Shown piece after piece: positions 16,581-25,974 of a DNA stretch of 43,780 bases (its first letter is position 1; each line of letters opens with the position of its first letter). Origin of the DNA: Lachnospiraceae bacterium (GTDB lineage: Bacteria; Bacillota; Clostridia; Lachnospirales; Lachnospiraceae); contig JAIKZQ010000009.1 of assembly GCA_024682075.1 (NCBI GenBank), positions 1 to 43,780 on the forward strand, given 5' to 3'. The notes below the pieces were generated by a model. The model searched no databases. It saw only the letters and a list, made by a program, of their open reading frames with translations, and had not been told where the DNA came from. The position numbers were made by a program, and so were the translations under genes.

Positions 16581-17921
16581 ATGGCAGAATCAAGTTCAAA
16601 GCAGGGGGGCAAGCGCGAAAACAAGTGGATATGCGCTGCAATTCCCGCACTCCTTCTTCACTGCAGTATCGGTACCGTTTACTGCTGGGGCACTTTCTCC
16701 AAGGAGATAGGAGTTTACCTTTACGGAGCAGATAATTACCTTAGTCATTCCAGTGCGATCCAGTGGGCATTCTCATTTGCCATCTTCTTCCTCGGAATGT
16801 CGGCTGCATTCCTCGGAGACGTTGTCGAGAAGGATATTCACAGATCTTCACTCATCGCAACCATCTGCTTTACCGTCGGAATGATCGGAACGGGTGCAGC
16901 GATCCTTCTTAAGTCCCTGCCCCTCATTTATCTCTTCTACGGATGCATCATGGGTATCGGACTCGGAACCGGATACCTGAGCCCCGTCAAGACCCTCATG
17001 CTCTGGTTCAAGGACAGAAAGGGACTTGCTACCGGACTTGCGGTTGCGGGCTTCGGCCTTGCAAAGGCTATCGCAACTCCCGTAATGCAGAAGCTTCTGA
17101 ATGCTTTTGATAACAACCCCGCATACATGTTCTTTATCATGGGCGGTGTGTACTGTGTGATGATGTTCATCGGTCACCTTCTTCTCAAGAAGCCTTCCGA
17201 CTGGGTCGAGGCTCATGGCGAGAAGGGCGGTATCAAGGAATTCTTCGCAACGCTCAGCAAGAACTTCAAGCTTTCATTTTCCAACAAGACCTTCATCGGA
17301 ATCTGGATCATGTTCTACATCAACATCACCTGCGGACTTGCACTCATCTCCCAGGAGAAGGCGATCTTCAATTCCGTTGGTCTCAGCCTTGGAGTTGCAG
17401 CTACGCTCGGATCCGTGACCGCTATCGCAAATGCGGCAGGAAGACTCGGATTCTCCGCATGGGCTGACATGTTCAAGGACCGCAACACCATCTACAAGAT
17501 CATCTTCATCCTTTCGATCGTATTTACCGCTGCCGTGGTCATCACCAAGGGTCTCGACAATCAGATCGTAGTCCTCTGCGTGGCACTTCTTATCATGGTC
17601 AACGCAGGATACGGCGGAGGCTTCTCCAATGTACCCACGCTTCTGTCCGACCACTTCGGAATGAAGAGCATCTCTGCGGTTCACGGAATGTGCCTCTCAG
17701 CATGGGCTATGGCAGGACTTACCGGTAACCAGCTCGCAACTTTCATTGTTCAGCATGTAGGAACTCCCAAGGATGTGACTCTGTCTGACGGAACCGTAGT
17801 AGCTGTCAACACTCTCGGATATCAGACCGTGCTCTATGTGACACTCGGACTTTATATTGTTGCATGTATCGTATGCTTCACCATGATCCCCAGGAAAAAG
17901 GCAGATTCTGAAAAGGCATAA
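16581..17921 (+). CDS. MFS transporter, OFA (oxalate/formate antiporter-like) family
   Basis: A 446-residue membrane protein with about 12 predicted helices in two halves. The N-terminal half shows the OFA-type pattern YCWGTFSKEIG, GCIMGIGLGTGYLSPVKTLMLWF (motif around 120-142) and WFKDRKGLATGLAVAGFGLA. The substrate is likely a small carboxylate but cannot be assigned. The 110-nt gap upstream and strongly biased codon use suggest separate, high expression, although I see no convincing consensus promoter. A small Cys-rich protein gene begins 3 nt after the stop. Confidence 0.9.
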   Translation: MAESSSKQGGKRENKWICAAIPALLLHCSIGTVYCWGTFSKEIGVYLYGADNYLSHSSAIQWAFSFAIFFLGMSAAFLGDVVEKDIHRSSLIATICFTVGMIGTGAAILLKSLPLIYLFYGCIMGIGLGTGYLSPVKTLMLWFKDRKGLATGLAVAGFGLAKAIATPVMQKLLNAFDNNPAYMFFIMGGVYCVMMFIGHLLLKKPSDWVEAHGEKGGIKEFFATLSKNFKLSFSNKTFIGIWIMFYINITCGLALISQEKAIFNSVGLSLGVAATLGSVTAIANAAGRLGFSAWADMFKDRNTIYKIIFILSIVFTAAVVITKGLDNQIVVLCVALLIMVNAGYGGGFSNVPTLLSDHFGMKSISAVHGMCLSAWAMAGLTGNQLATFIVQHVGTPKDVTLSDGTVVAVNTLGYQTVLYVTLGLYIVACIVCFTMIPRKKADSEKA

Positions 17922-17923
17922 AG

Positions 17924-18097
17924 ATGTATTCATGTGATACCTGCGTAAATTATGTATACGACGAGGAAGACGACTGCTATGACTGCATGGTCTCGATGGA
18001 TGAAGACGATGCGGTCCGCATAATGTCCGATTCGCGGGCAGAGTGTCCCTATTACAGAAATGATGACGAATATGCGGTCGTAAGACACCAGATGTGA
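17924..18097 (+). CDS. 57-residue Cys-rich acidic protein (DUF6472-like)
   Basis: A small ORF starting at ATG 17924, 3 nt after the MFS stop, with AAAAGG inside the end of the MFS gene serving as ribosome site. Cysteines at 4, 7, 18, 21 and 41 form a CxxC-x10-CxxC-x19-C pattern suggestive of metal binding. It is rich in Asp/Glu and ends VVRHQM. It resembles the short clostridial DUF6472 proteins as I remember them, whose function is unknown. It is followed by a terminator, so it is co-transcribed with the transporter. Confidence 0.82.
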   Translation: MYSCDTCVNYVYDEEDDCYDCMVSMDEDDAVRIMSDSRAECPYYRNDDEYAVVRHQM

Positions 18098-18114
18098 CCG
18101 CGGAAAATGCAATG

Positions 18115-18144
18115 AAACGGACAGGCCGGGCCTGTCCGTTTTTT
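18115..18144 (+). terminator. Terminator after the MFS/Cys-rich protein pair
   Basis: AACGGACAGG (18116-18125) pairs perfectly with CCTGTCCGTT (18131-18140) around a 5-nt GC-rich loop, with further Ts to 18144. Confidence 0.93.
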
Positions 18145-18180
18145 GCGTTTTGAAAGCCCCGGGATGCGGCCCCGAAACCA

Positions 18181-18253
18181 TGCGAAAACTTCGCAAAAAT
18201 CAAGGCAAATATGCACAAAAAATGTGGAGAAAGACCCGTCCCGATGATATAAT
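18181..18253 (+). promoter_or_regulatory. Promoter region of the FapA-like gene, with inverted repeat
   Basis: A perfect -10 TATAAT lies at 18248-18253, only 10 nt before the ATG at 18264. A weak -35 (TGGAGA, 18225-18230) is at 17-bp spacing. Upstream, TGCGAA-aac-TTCGCA (18181-18195) is a perfect 6-bp inverted repeat that could be an operator. The predicted start lies at or just before the ATG, so the transcript would have almost no leader. Confidence 0.5.
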
Positions 18254-18263
18254 CTACTTAACT

Positions 18264-20522
18264 ATGGCTGAAAAAACCACACTCTATACTCCGGACCAGC
18301 GGTCCGAGATACAAGAGGGCAAGAAGAAGGGCCTGAACACAACTGTTTATGAGGACCCTAAATTCCTTGCGATACAGATGAGAGAGATCCGTCTGGCGCT
18401 GGAAAAAGGTCTTGATGTTAGTGTGCTCAGAAACCCCGAGCTTGACTGGCTCCAGATGGAGGAGATCAGGCTGGGCCTTGAGAGCAGGGTTGATGTAAGC
18501 CGTTATGCACGTCCCGACATTACATTCCATGCCATGAGGCAGATCAGAAAGGGAATGGAATGCGGGATAGACGTATCCGATTTTCTTGAGTATCCTCCCA
18601 TGATCGTCCGTCAGATCCGCAAGTCCAGAAGAGACAATGTGGACATCATGAAGTATGTGGCCGAGGGCTACAAGGATGACCAGCTTGAACAGATACGCAT
18701 ATCTCTCACAAGAAAAGTACCCATTGAAGATTATCTCAATGTTGAGTTCAGGGCTCCGTCCATAGAGGAGTTCAGGATCGGTCTCGAAAAGGGACTCGAC
18801 ATCACTCCCTATGTCAGCACCTCCTATGAGTGGAGGCAGATGAGGGAGATAAGGCTCGGCCTTGAGAAACGTATAGACATAAGCCTTTATTCCAATCCTC
18901 TTTTCCTTGCGCCTCAGATGAAGGAGATCAGGCTGGGCATCGAGGAAGGCCTTGACGTAAGCTCTTATGCTGCCCTGCGTTTTTCCGCGACCGACATGAA
19001 ACGCAAGAGGCTTGCCCTCAGGGAAGAGGTACAGAAGGCTGCCCAGATATCCGCATCATCGGAATCGCTTGACTTCGAGAAACTCGACAAGCTGCTGGAA
19101 ATCGATGACGTTCAGGAAAAGGGAGTTCCCTTTAAGATCGTCATCTCCCCCGACGGGATGGAAGCATATCTGTCCATCGCCGATAAGAACAACCGTCCCA
19201 CCGAAGAAGAGGTTCTGGGCGAAGTATGGAATTGCAAGATCCGAAAGGGCATTCTCAGAAATGAGATCAGGAATGCCACGGACGGAACATACGAAGAGGA
19301 TACCGTTCTCATAGCCGTAGGTCAGAATGCTCAAAACGGCAAGGACGGATGGTATGAATATTTCTTCAACACCAATGTCAACAGAAAGCCCAAGCTACTG
19401 CCTGACGGATCGGTCGATTATCAGGATATCGAATGGTACGATGCGGTAAAAAAGGGCGACAAGATCGCATATTATCATAAGGCCGAGGACGGGATCGACG
19501 GATATGACGTCGAAGGCAACATCCTCAAGTCCACAAGAGGAAGAGAGCAGACGGTACTTTCCGGAAGCGGATTCGTGATGGATAAGGACAGATGTACCTA
19601 TACGGCCAAGACCGACGGAATGGTAAGGCTTGACGGCGACAGACTCGAAGTGAGCGAGATGCTGGAGATCGAAGAGGTCAACACCGCGATCGGAAATGTC
19701 CTGTTCGAAGGCTCGATCCGCATCAAGGGAAATGTCGGAACCGGCGTGGTGGTCAAGTCCGGCAAGGATATCATCATTGACGGCTTTGTCGAAGGGGCAA
19801 CCCTGGAGGCTGAAGGGGAGATAATCCTGAGAAAGGGCATCAACGGTGCCGGCAGGGGCAAGATCAATGCCAAGGGCAGCGTGACTGCCAAATTCATAGA
19901 ATCTGCGGATGTGTATGCCGGCGGCATCATTCACATAGACTATTCGATGAACAGTGTGCTCTATTCCGAGGAGATAGTCGAGGCCAAACAGAGAAACGGC
20001 ACCATCGTCGGCGGGGTGTGCACGGGAGTCAAGGGAGTAAATGCCCAGAACATAGGATCAAAGGCCGGAAAGCAGACCGTGATCAGGGCGGGTTCCTCCT
20101 CGGCACTGCTGAAGCTTAACAATGAGATATACAGACAGCTCACCGCAGCGCAGGAAGAGATCAGGATACTCGATAATGTTCGCAAGGAGATGGAAGGAAA
20201 GCTTTCCGTTGAACAGCTTGCCGAACAGCCGGTTTATGAAAAGGTTCAGAATGCCCTGTATTCAAAAAGCAAGGAGTTCGAAGAACTGAGCGCCAAGCAG
20301 GAAGAGGTCAGAGGAAAGCTCCTCGAATTGAACCGTGCCGTGATATTTGCCAAGGGAACGATATATGACGGAGTCAAGGTCCAGCTCGGAAATGCGAACT
20401 GGGTGTCGGACAAGGAACTCTCCGACGTCACTCTCCGCAAGGTGAGGAAGGGCTCCGAAGAGAAAGTATTTGTTTACCACAACAATAAGGATCCCAAGGA
20501 TCCCGATGCACTCGTTGAGTAA
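18264..20522 (+). CDS. FapA/DUF342 family protein with N-terminal 26-residue repeats
   Basis: About 752 residues. Residues 38-243 contain eight tandem units of 26 residues (one of 24) with consensus QMREIRLGLEKGLDVS-x-Y, each probably a helical hairpin; residues 12-37 and 244-256 are partial units. The rest resembles FapA/DUF342: an N-terminal domain (about 290-500), then Gly-rich right-handed beta-helix repeats (IRIKGNVGTGVVVKSGKDI and following, about 510-620), a coiled coil (about 650-710) and a C-terminal strand-rich end. DUF342 proteins are linked to cell polarity and flagellar assembly in other bacteria; the role here is inferred. I chose ATG 18264 because it follows a consensus -10; no ribosome site is visible. 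Next to an HD-GYP gene. Confidence 0.85.
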   Translation: MAEKTTLYTPDQRSEIQEGKKKGLNTTVYEDPKFLAIQMREIRLALEKGLDVSVLRNPELDWLQMEEIRLGLESRVDVSRYARPDITFHAMRQIRKGMECGIDVSDFLEYPPMIVRQIRKSRRDNVDIMKYVAEGYKDDQLEQIRISLTRKVPIEDYLNVEFRAPSIEEFRIGLEKGLDITPYVSTSYEWRQMREIRLGLEKRIDISLYSNPLFLAPQMKEIRLGIEEGLDVSSYAALRFSATDMKRKRLALREEVQKAAQISASSESLDFEKLDKLLEIDDVQEKGVPFKIVISPDGMEAYLSIADKNNRPTEEEVLGEVWNCKIRKGILRNEIRNATDGTYEEDTVLIAVGQNAQNGKDGWYEYFFNTNVNRKPKLLPDGSVDYQDIEWYDAVKKGDKIAYYHKAEDGIDGYDVEGNILKSTRGREQTVLSGSGFVMDKDRCTYTAKTDGMVRLDGDRLEVSEMLEIEEVNTAIGNVLFEGSIRIKGNVGTGVVVKSGKDIIIDGFVEGATLEAEGEIILRKGINGAGRGKINAKGSVTAKFIESADVYAGGIIHIDYSMNSVLYSEEIVEAKQRNGTIVGGVCTGVKGVNAQNIGSKAGKQTVIRAGSSSALLKLNNEIYRQLTAAQEEIRILDNVRKEMEGKLSVEQLAEQPVYEKVQNALYSKSKEFEELSAKQEEVRGKLLELNRAVIFAKGTIYDGVKVQLGNANWVSDKELSDVTLRKVRKGSEEKVFVYHNNKDPKDPDALVE

Positions 20523-20563
20523 TATTTTTCTGGGAAGTTTTCTTTTAGCATTGTGAGGTGTCT

Positions 20564-21673
20564 ATGGCGGCAAAAGTGCTGATCATTACAGGAAAACTTG
20601 TGGAGAGGGAAGAACTCTCGGATATTTTCAGGGATACATATGAGGTCGTCTGCGCATCAAGCGGCGAGGAGGGAAGGAAGCTTCTTTCCGAGAACACGGC
20701 CGATATCGAATGTGTCTTCCTTAGAAGCGACCTGCCGGGCATACCCGGTTCGGCATTGCTCAAGGAAGCTTATGCAAGCGGACTGACCAGGAAGATTCCC
20801 TTCATCGTGATAGAGGGAGAGGACGATCCCGATACTCCGGATGAATGGTTCGAGATGGGCGCGATGGATTTTGCCAGAAGGCCGTTTCGGAGCAAGCAGG
20901 TCAGGAGAAGAGTACAGAATCTCGTTCGCATAGCAAGACGGGAGGAGAAATCTTCGGAGAAGCTCGGAGCTCAGGATGAGACACTGAAGAAACAGTTCAG
21001 ACTCCTGACTCTTCAGTCCGAAGAACTCAAGAAGAGCCGCAACTCACTCCTGGAAGCGCTCGGATCCATAGTTGAGTACAGAAATCTTGATTATTCCGAT
21101 CACATAGAAAGAGTCAAGAATTTCACCAGGATCCTGGGAATGAGGATTATGCAGGATTATCCGGACCTGGGACTTACCAAGGAAAAGGTGGAGATCTACG
21201 CAACGGCCAGCATGCTTCATGACATCGGCAAGATCTGCCTTCCCGACAACATTATATTAAAGCCCGGAAGACTCACTCCCGAAGAGGCCGAGATAATGAA
21301 GTCGCATACTTCAAAGGGCTGTGAGATGCTCGACGGCATCAAGGCCTACATAAGCAAGGAATATTTAAATGCCGCTTACGATATCTGCAAGTATCATCAT
21401 GAAAAATATGACGGGCACGGATATCCCGAGGGCGTGAGCGGAGATGCCATACCGCTGTCTGCACAGATAGTATCGGTTGCGGATATATATGACGGACTTG
21501 TCAGCGAGAGGATATACAAGAAAGCCAAGCCCAAGAGCAGGGCTTTTGAGATGATAACTACCGGAGAGTGCGGAGTGTTCGCACCGAAGGTCATGGAATC
21601 CTTCAGGAGATGCCGCGCCGAGTTTGAAGCACTTGTGGATCAGACCGGAATGGATCTTGCTGAAGATGATTAA
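20564..21673 (+). CDS. HD-GYP domain protein with degenerate receiver domain
   Basis: Residues 1-120 have a response-regulator fold, but the key acidic residues are missing: the N-terminal acidic pair is replaced (VLIITGKLVE) and the phospho-accepting Asp position reads FLRSDLPGIPG with Arg. It is thus a pseudo-receiver. A coiled linker leads to an HD-GYP domain with the catalytic motifs LHDIGK (about 216) and HHEKYDGHGYPEG (about 278), which suggests c-di-GMP phosphodiesterase activity. I chose ATG 20564 with GAGG at 20555-20558. It is 41 nt after the FapA-like gene and 13 nt before the FGGY kinase. Confidence 0.9.
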   Translation: MAAKVLIITGKLVEREELSDIFRDTYEVVCASSGEEGRKLLSENTADIECVFLRSDLPGIPGSALLKEAYASGLTRKIPFIVIEGEDDPDTPDEWFEMGAMDFARRPFRSKQVRRRVQNLVRIARREEKSSEKLGAQDETLKKQFRLLTLQSEELKKSRNSLLEALGSIVEYRNLDYSDHIERVKNFTRILGMRIMQDYPDLGLTKEKVEIYATASMLHDIGKICLPDNIILKPGRLTPEEAEIMKSHTSKGCEMLDGIKAYISKEYLNAAYDICKYHHEKYDGHGYPEGVSGDAIPLSAQIVSVADIYDGLVSERIYKKAKPKSRAFEMITTGECGVFAPKVMESFRRCRAEFEALVDQTGMDLAEDD

Positions 21674-21686
21674 ACAGGAGCAGGTT

Positions 21687-23282
21687 ATGGGTGAAAATGC
21701 AAAGACAGTGATCGAAAACGGTGCGGGAATCTTGGGAATTGAATTCGGTTCCACCAGGATAAAGAGTGTGCTGACCGACAGCTCCCACGCTATCCTTGCA
21801 ACAGGCATCTATGATTGGGAGAATTCCTTTAAGGACGGCGTGTGGACCTATCCCATGGAGGAGATCATCAAAGGACTTCAGGGAAGCTACGCATCCCTTC
21901 TCGAAGACGTAAGATCCAAATATGACACGGGCCTGACCAAACTTGCCGCTATCGGAATAAGCGGCATGATGCACGGATATCTTCCTTTCGATGCCGACGG
22001 AAAGCAGCTTGCAGACTTCAGGACCTGGAGAAATACCATGACCGCCGAGGCTGCAGCGAAGCTCTCGGAGGCATTGAACTTCAACATTCCCCAGAGATGG
22101 AGCATCGCTCATCTGTATCAGGCGATCCTTAACGGTGAGTCACATGTGGGAAGCATTTCATTCCTCACGACTCTTGCGGGATATATCCATTTCAGACTTA
22201 CCGGCGAAAAGAACATGGGAGTCGGAGAAGCTTCCGGAATGTTCCCCATCGATCCCGAAACCTGCACTTATGATGCGAAAATGATCGAAACATTCGATTC
22301 AATGATCGCGGACAAGGGCTTTTCATGGAAGATCCTCGACATTCTTCCGAAGGTTCTTAATGCCGGAGAAAAGGCCGGATGCCTTACCAAAGAGGGAGCT
22401 GCTCTTCTTGACGTGAGCGGAACTCTTCAGGCGGGAACTCCTTTTGCACCCTGTGAGGGAGATGCCGGAACCGGAATGTGCGCGACCGATTCGGTCAATC
22501 CCGGAACGGGCAACATCTCAGCAGGCACTTCCATCTTTTCCATGATCGTTCTTGAGAAGAATCTCGGAAAGCCTCATGAGGAGATCGATGTGGTCACCAC
22601 TCCCGACGGACTTCCCGTTGCAATGGTGCACTGCAACAACTGCTCATCGGACATCAATGCGTGGGTAAAGATCTTCTCCGAGTTCGCGAAAGTCATGGGA
22701 CTTGACGTGAACACAGGCGACATTTACACAAAGCTTTTTACCGATGCATACAAAAATGGAGACAAGAACTGCGGAGGTGTGCACTCGGTCAACTACTTCT
22801 CGGGTGAGCCTGTGACGGGACTTGTGAACGGACGCCCCATGGTCGTCAGGACTCCCGATGCCGCTTTCACCATCTCCAACTTCATGCGCAGCAATATCTA
22901 CAGCGCATTTGCAACGCTCAAGTACGGTAATGACATTCTGCTTCGCGAGGAGAATGTTAAGACCAGCCGCATGATGGCACAGGGCGGACTTTTCAAGACA
23001 CCGCTCGCAGCCCAGCAGATGCTCTCCGATGCGCTTGATTCACCCGTGACCGTCATGGATACCGCATCCGAAGGCGGAGCATGGGGAATGGCAGTGCTCG
23101 CTGCATACATGCTGAACAAATCCGAGGGAGAGAAGCTCGGAGATTACCTCCATGACAAGGTATTCGCAGGTCAGAGCGGAACCACGCTTGATCCCGATCC
23201 GGAAGGAGTTAAGGGATTCGACGAGTACATGGAAGGCTATCGCAAGGCACTTAAGGCAGAAAAGGTCGTTGCCGACGAATAA
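21687..23282 (+). CDS. FGGY-family sugar kinase, probably L-ribulokinase
   Basis: A 531-residue FGGY carbohydrate kinase. The N-terminal phosphate loop (GIEFGSTRIKSVL, about 17), GISGMMHGYLPFD (about 91) and the C-terminal AQGGLFKTPLAAQQMLSDAL and TASEGGAWGMAVLA segments identify the fold. Being immediately before araD favours L-ribulose as substrate, although xylulokinase cannot be excluded from sequence alone. ATG 21687 is chosen because of CAGGAG 5 nt upstream; the open frame begins earlier, inside the HD-GYP gene. No araA isomerase is in the window. Confidence 0.87.
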   Translation: MGENAKTVIENGAGILGIEFGSTRIKSVLTDSSHAILATGIYDWENSFKDGVWTYPMEEIIKGLQGSYASLLEDVRSKYDTGLTKLAAIGISGMMHGYLPFDADGKQLADFRTWRNTMTAEAAAKLSEALNFNIPQRWSIAHLYQAILNGESHVGSISFLTTLAGYIHFRLTGEKNMGVGEASGMFPIDPETCTYDAKMIETFDSMIADKGFSWKILDILPKVLNAGEKAGCLTKEGAALLDVSGTLQAGTPFAPCEGDAGTGMCATDSVNPGTGNISAGTSIFSMIVLEKNLGKPHEEIDVVTTPDGLPVAMVHCNNCSSDINAWVKIFSEFAKVMGLDVNTGDIYTKLFTDAYKNGDKNCGGVHSVNYFSGEPVTGLVNGRPMVVRTPDAAFTISNFMRSNIYSAFATLKYGNDILLREENVKTSRMMAQGGLFKTPLAAQQMLSDALDSPVTVMDTASEGGAWGMAVLAAYMLNKSEGEKLGDYLHDKVFAGQSGTTLDPDPEGVKGFDEYMEGYRKALKAEKVVADE

Positions 23283-23301
23283 GTAAAAAGAGGTAAAGTC
23301 A

Positions 23302-24000
23302 ATGCTTGAAGAACTGAAAAAGAAAGTATGCGATGCGAATCTCATGCTCCCGAAGTACGGACTCGTGACCTTCACCTGGGGAAATGTCAGTGAGATCGAT
23401 CGCAGCACGGGATACGTTGTCATCAAGCCGAGCGGCGTTCCCTATGAGACCATGAAGCCTTCCGACATGGTGGTCGTGGATCTCGACGGGAAGGTGGTGG
23501 ACGGTGATCTTAATCCTTCATCCGACATGCCCACCCACGTGGAACTGTACAAGGCATTTCCGGAGATCGGAGGAGTCGTGCATACCCATTCGTCCTATGC
23601 GACGAGCTGGGCACAGTCGGGACTCGACATTCCGTGCTACGGAACCACTCATGCAGATTACATCTACGGCGATGTGCCTTGTCTGAGGTGCCTTACCAAA
23701 GAAGAGATCGATGAGGCTTATGAAAGGAATACCGGATTGCTGATAGTCGATTACTTTAAGAAGTCCGGAAGAGAAGTCCTGGCAGTGAACGCAGCTCTCT
23801 GCAAGAACCACGGACCGTTTGCATGGGGCAAGGACGCTGTTGATGCGGTACACAATGCGGTTGTTCTTGAAGAAGTGGCCAAGATGGCCTACAGGGCAAG
23901 ACTCATCAATCCCGAGGTTCAGCCCGCTCCACAGGAACTCCAGGACAAGCACTACATGAGAAAACACGGTCCAAACGCTTATTACGGCCAGAAGAAATAA
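23302..24000 (+). CDS. araD: L-ribulose-5-phosphate 4-epimerase
   Basis: A class II aldolase/epimerase-fold protein, 232 residues, converting L-ribulose 5-phosphate to D-xylulose 5-phosphate. Zinc ligands are visible in [12 protein letters not shown] (His94, His96, approx.) and [10 protein letters not shown] (about 170), and the substrate loop reads GNVSEID...KPSG. It lies 19 nt after the kinase, and its product feeds the transketolase and Rpe encoded next. Confidence 0.95.
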   Translation: MLEELKKKVCDANLMLPKYGLVTFTWGNVSEIDRSTGYVVIKPSGVPYETMKPSDMVVVDLDGKVVDGDLNPSSDMPTHVELYKAFPEIGGVVHTHSSYATSWAQSGLDIPCYGTTHADYIYGDVPCLRCLTKEEIDEAYERNTGLLIVDYFKKSGREVLAVNAALCKNHGPFAWGKDAVDAVHNAVVLEEVAKMAYRARLINPEVQPAPQELQDKHYMRKHGPNAYYGQKK

Positions 24001-24084
24001 AGTATCCTGCGAAGACGACGGGGTTTAAGTTATTCGGAAGATACCAAAAATAAATCAGCAGAAAGACTGCAAAAAGGAGAGAAC

Positions 24085-24915
24085 ATGGACAATCTTCAGC
24101 TCAAGAAATATGCCAACGAAGTTCGTAAGGGCATAGTAACATCAACTCACAGCGCAAAAGCGGGACATCCCGGCGGATCCCTTTCTGCAGCTGATGTTTT
24201 CACATTCCTTTATTTCGAGGAAATGAACATTGATCCTAAGGATCCTGCCAAGGAGGACAGGGACAGATTCGTGCTTTCCAAGGGACACACCGCTCCCGGC
24301 CTCTATGCAGCACTTGCAAACAGAGGATATTTCCCCGTCGAGGATCTCAAGACACTCAGAAAGCTCGGATCATATCTTCAGGGACATCCCAACATGCACA
24401 TCCCCGGAGTCGACATGGCATCCGGATCTCTCGGCCAGGGAATCAGTGCCGCAGCCGGAATGGCACTCGGTGCCAAGCTGGACAACAAGGATTTCAGAGT
24501 CTACACCCTTCTCGGAGACGGTGAGATAGAAGAGGGCCAGGTATGGGAAGCTGCAATGTTCGCAGGATTCCGCAAGCTTGACAATCTCGTTGTCATCGTT
24601 GACAATAACGGACTTCAGATCGACGGACCTGTCGATCAGGTATGTTCACCTTATCCCATCGACGAGAAATTCAAGGCATTTAACTTCAACGTGGTCACAA
24701 TCGATGCTCACGATTTCGATCAGATCAGATCCGCATTCAAGAACGCAAGAGAGACCAAGGGACAGCCTACCTGCATCATTCTCAAGTCCGTCAAGGGCAA
24801 GGGCGTATCCTTCATGGAGAATTCCTGCGACTGGCACGGAAAGGCTCCCAATGATGAGGAGTACGCAATCGCAATGGCTGATCTTGCCAAGATCGATGAG
24901 GAACTTGCAAAGTAA
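24085..24915 (+). CDS. Transketolase, N-terminal (TPP-binding) subunit
   Basis: A 276-residue split transketolase N-half. It has HSAKAGHPGGSLSAAD (about 17-32), SKGHTAPGLYA (about 69), and the TPP/Mg motif GDGEIEEGQVWEA...DNNGLQIDG (about 150-181). Split transketolases are common in Clostridia. The partner subunit starts 74 nt downstream. Its codon use is strongly biased, fitting high expression. AAAAGGAG precedes the ATG. Confidence 0.95.
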   Translation: MDNLQLKKYANEVRKGIVTSTHSAKAGHPGGSLSAADVFTFLYFEEMNIDPKDPAKEDRDRFVLSKGHTAPGLYAALANRGYFPVEDLKTLRKLGSYLQGHPNMHIPGVDMASGSLGQGISAAAGMALGAKLDNKDFRVYTLLGDGEIEEGQVWEAAMFAGFRKLDNLVVIVDNNGLQIDGPVDQVCSPYPIDEKFKAFNFNVVTIDAHDFDQIRSAFKNARETKGQPTCIILKSVKGKGVSFMENSCDWHGKAPNDEEYAIAMADLAKIDEELAK

Positions 24916-24988
24916 GACACCGGTCCGGTGACTTATCGCGTGATCATATAACAGATTAAATGCCCAAGAAGGCGTGAAAGGAATAAAA

Positions 24989-25927
24989 ATGGCAGACGTT
25001 AAGAAAATAGCAACCAGAGAGAGCTACGGAAACGCTCTTAAGGATCTGGCAGAAGAATTTCCCCAGCTCGTGGTACTTGATGCAGACCTTGCTGCTGCTA
25101 CCAAGACCGGAATCTTTAGGAAGGCATATCCCGACAGACATATCGACTGCGGTATCGCAGAGTCCAACATGATGGGCGTCGCGGCAGGACTTTCCCTTAC
25201 CGGCAAGATTCCCTTCGTAAGCTCATTCGCAATGTTCGCAGCAGGAAGAGCATTCGAGCAGGTAAGAAACTCCATCGGATATCCCCATCTCAATGTTAAG
25301 ATCGGTGCTACACATGCAGGTATCACCGTAGGTGAGGACGGAGCTTCACATCAGTGTAACGAGGACATCGCTCTCATGAGAACCATTCCCGGAATGGTAG
25401 TCATGTGCCCTGCAGATGACATCGAAGCAAAGGCAGCCGTCAGAGCGGCACTTGAGTATGAGGGACCCGTTTATATCAGATTCGGACGTGCGGCAGTTCC
25501 CGTAATCAACGACAAGCCCGATTACAAGTTTGAGATCGGAAAGGGCACCGTCGTAAGAGAAGGAAAGGATGTCACGATCGTTGCTACCGGAATTATGGTT
25601 GATTCCGCAATGGGAGCAGCAGAGAAGCTCGCCGCAGACGGAATCGATGCAGAGGTCATCAACATCTGCACCATCAAGCCCATCGACAGGGACATCATCG
25701 TAAAGAGCGCTTCCAAGACCGGAAAGGTTGTCACCTGCGAAGAGCATTCCGTTATCGGAGGACTCGGCTCCGCTGTATGTGAGGTTCTTTCCGAGGAGCG
25801 CCCCGTCAAGGTTAAGAGAGTCGGAATGCAGGATGTGTTCGGCGAGTCCGGATCCGCAGCCGATCTCGTTCACAAGTACGGCCTTGATGCAGAAGGAGTT
25901 TACAAGTCGGTTAAGGAGCTGTTCTGA
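24989..25927 (+). CDS. Transketolase, C-terminal subunit
   Basis: The pyrimidine-binding plus C-terminal domains of transketolase, about 312 residues. Signatures are GIAESNMMGVAAGLS (about 52), GEDGASHQCNEDIALMRTIP (about 113), and the C-terminal domain with CEEHSVIGGLGSAV (about 250). I chose ATG 24989 with AAAGGA 6 nt upstream; GTG 24974 is in frame but sits before that ribosome site. It works with the preceding subunit in the non-oxidative pentose phosphate pathway. Confidence 0.95.
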   Translation: MADVKKIATRESYGNALKDLAEEFPQLVVLDADLAAATKTGIFRKAYPDRHIDCGIAESNMMGVAAGLSLTGKIPFVSSFAMFAAGRAFEQVRNSIGYPHLNVKIGATHAGITVGEDGASHQCNEDIALMRTIPGMVVMCPADDIEAKAAVRAALEYEGPVYIRFGRAAVPVINDKPDYKFEIGKGTVVREGKDVTIVATGIMVDSAMGAAEKLAADGIDAEVINICTIKPIDRDIIVKSASKTGKVVTCEEHSVIGGLGSAVCEVLSEERPVKVKRVGMQDVFGESGSAADLVHKYGLDAEGVYKSVKELF

Positions 25928-25974
25928 TAAGCGGACAGCTGATTGGTAACATAGCCTAAGGAGTTCATCGTAAA

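Noticed and set aside
18375..18992. CRISPR-like array
   Set aside because: The periodicity is 78 nt in frame and diverges at codon level; it is a protein repeat. No CRISPR array or cas gene is seen in the window.
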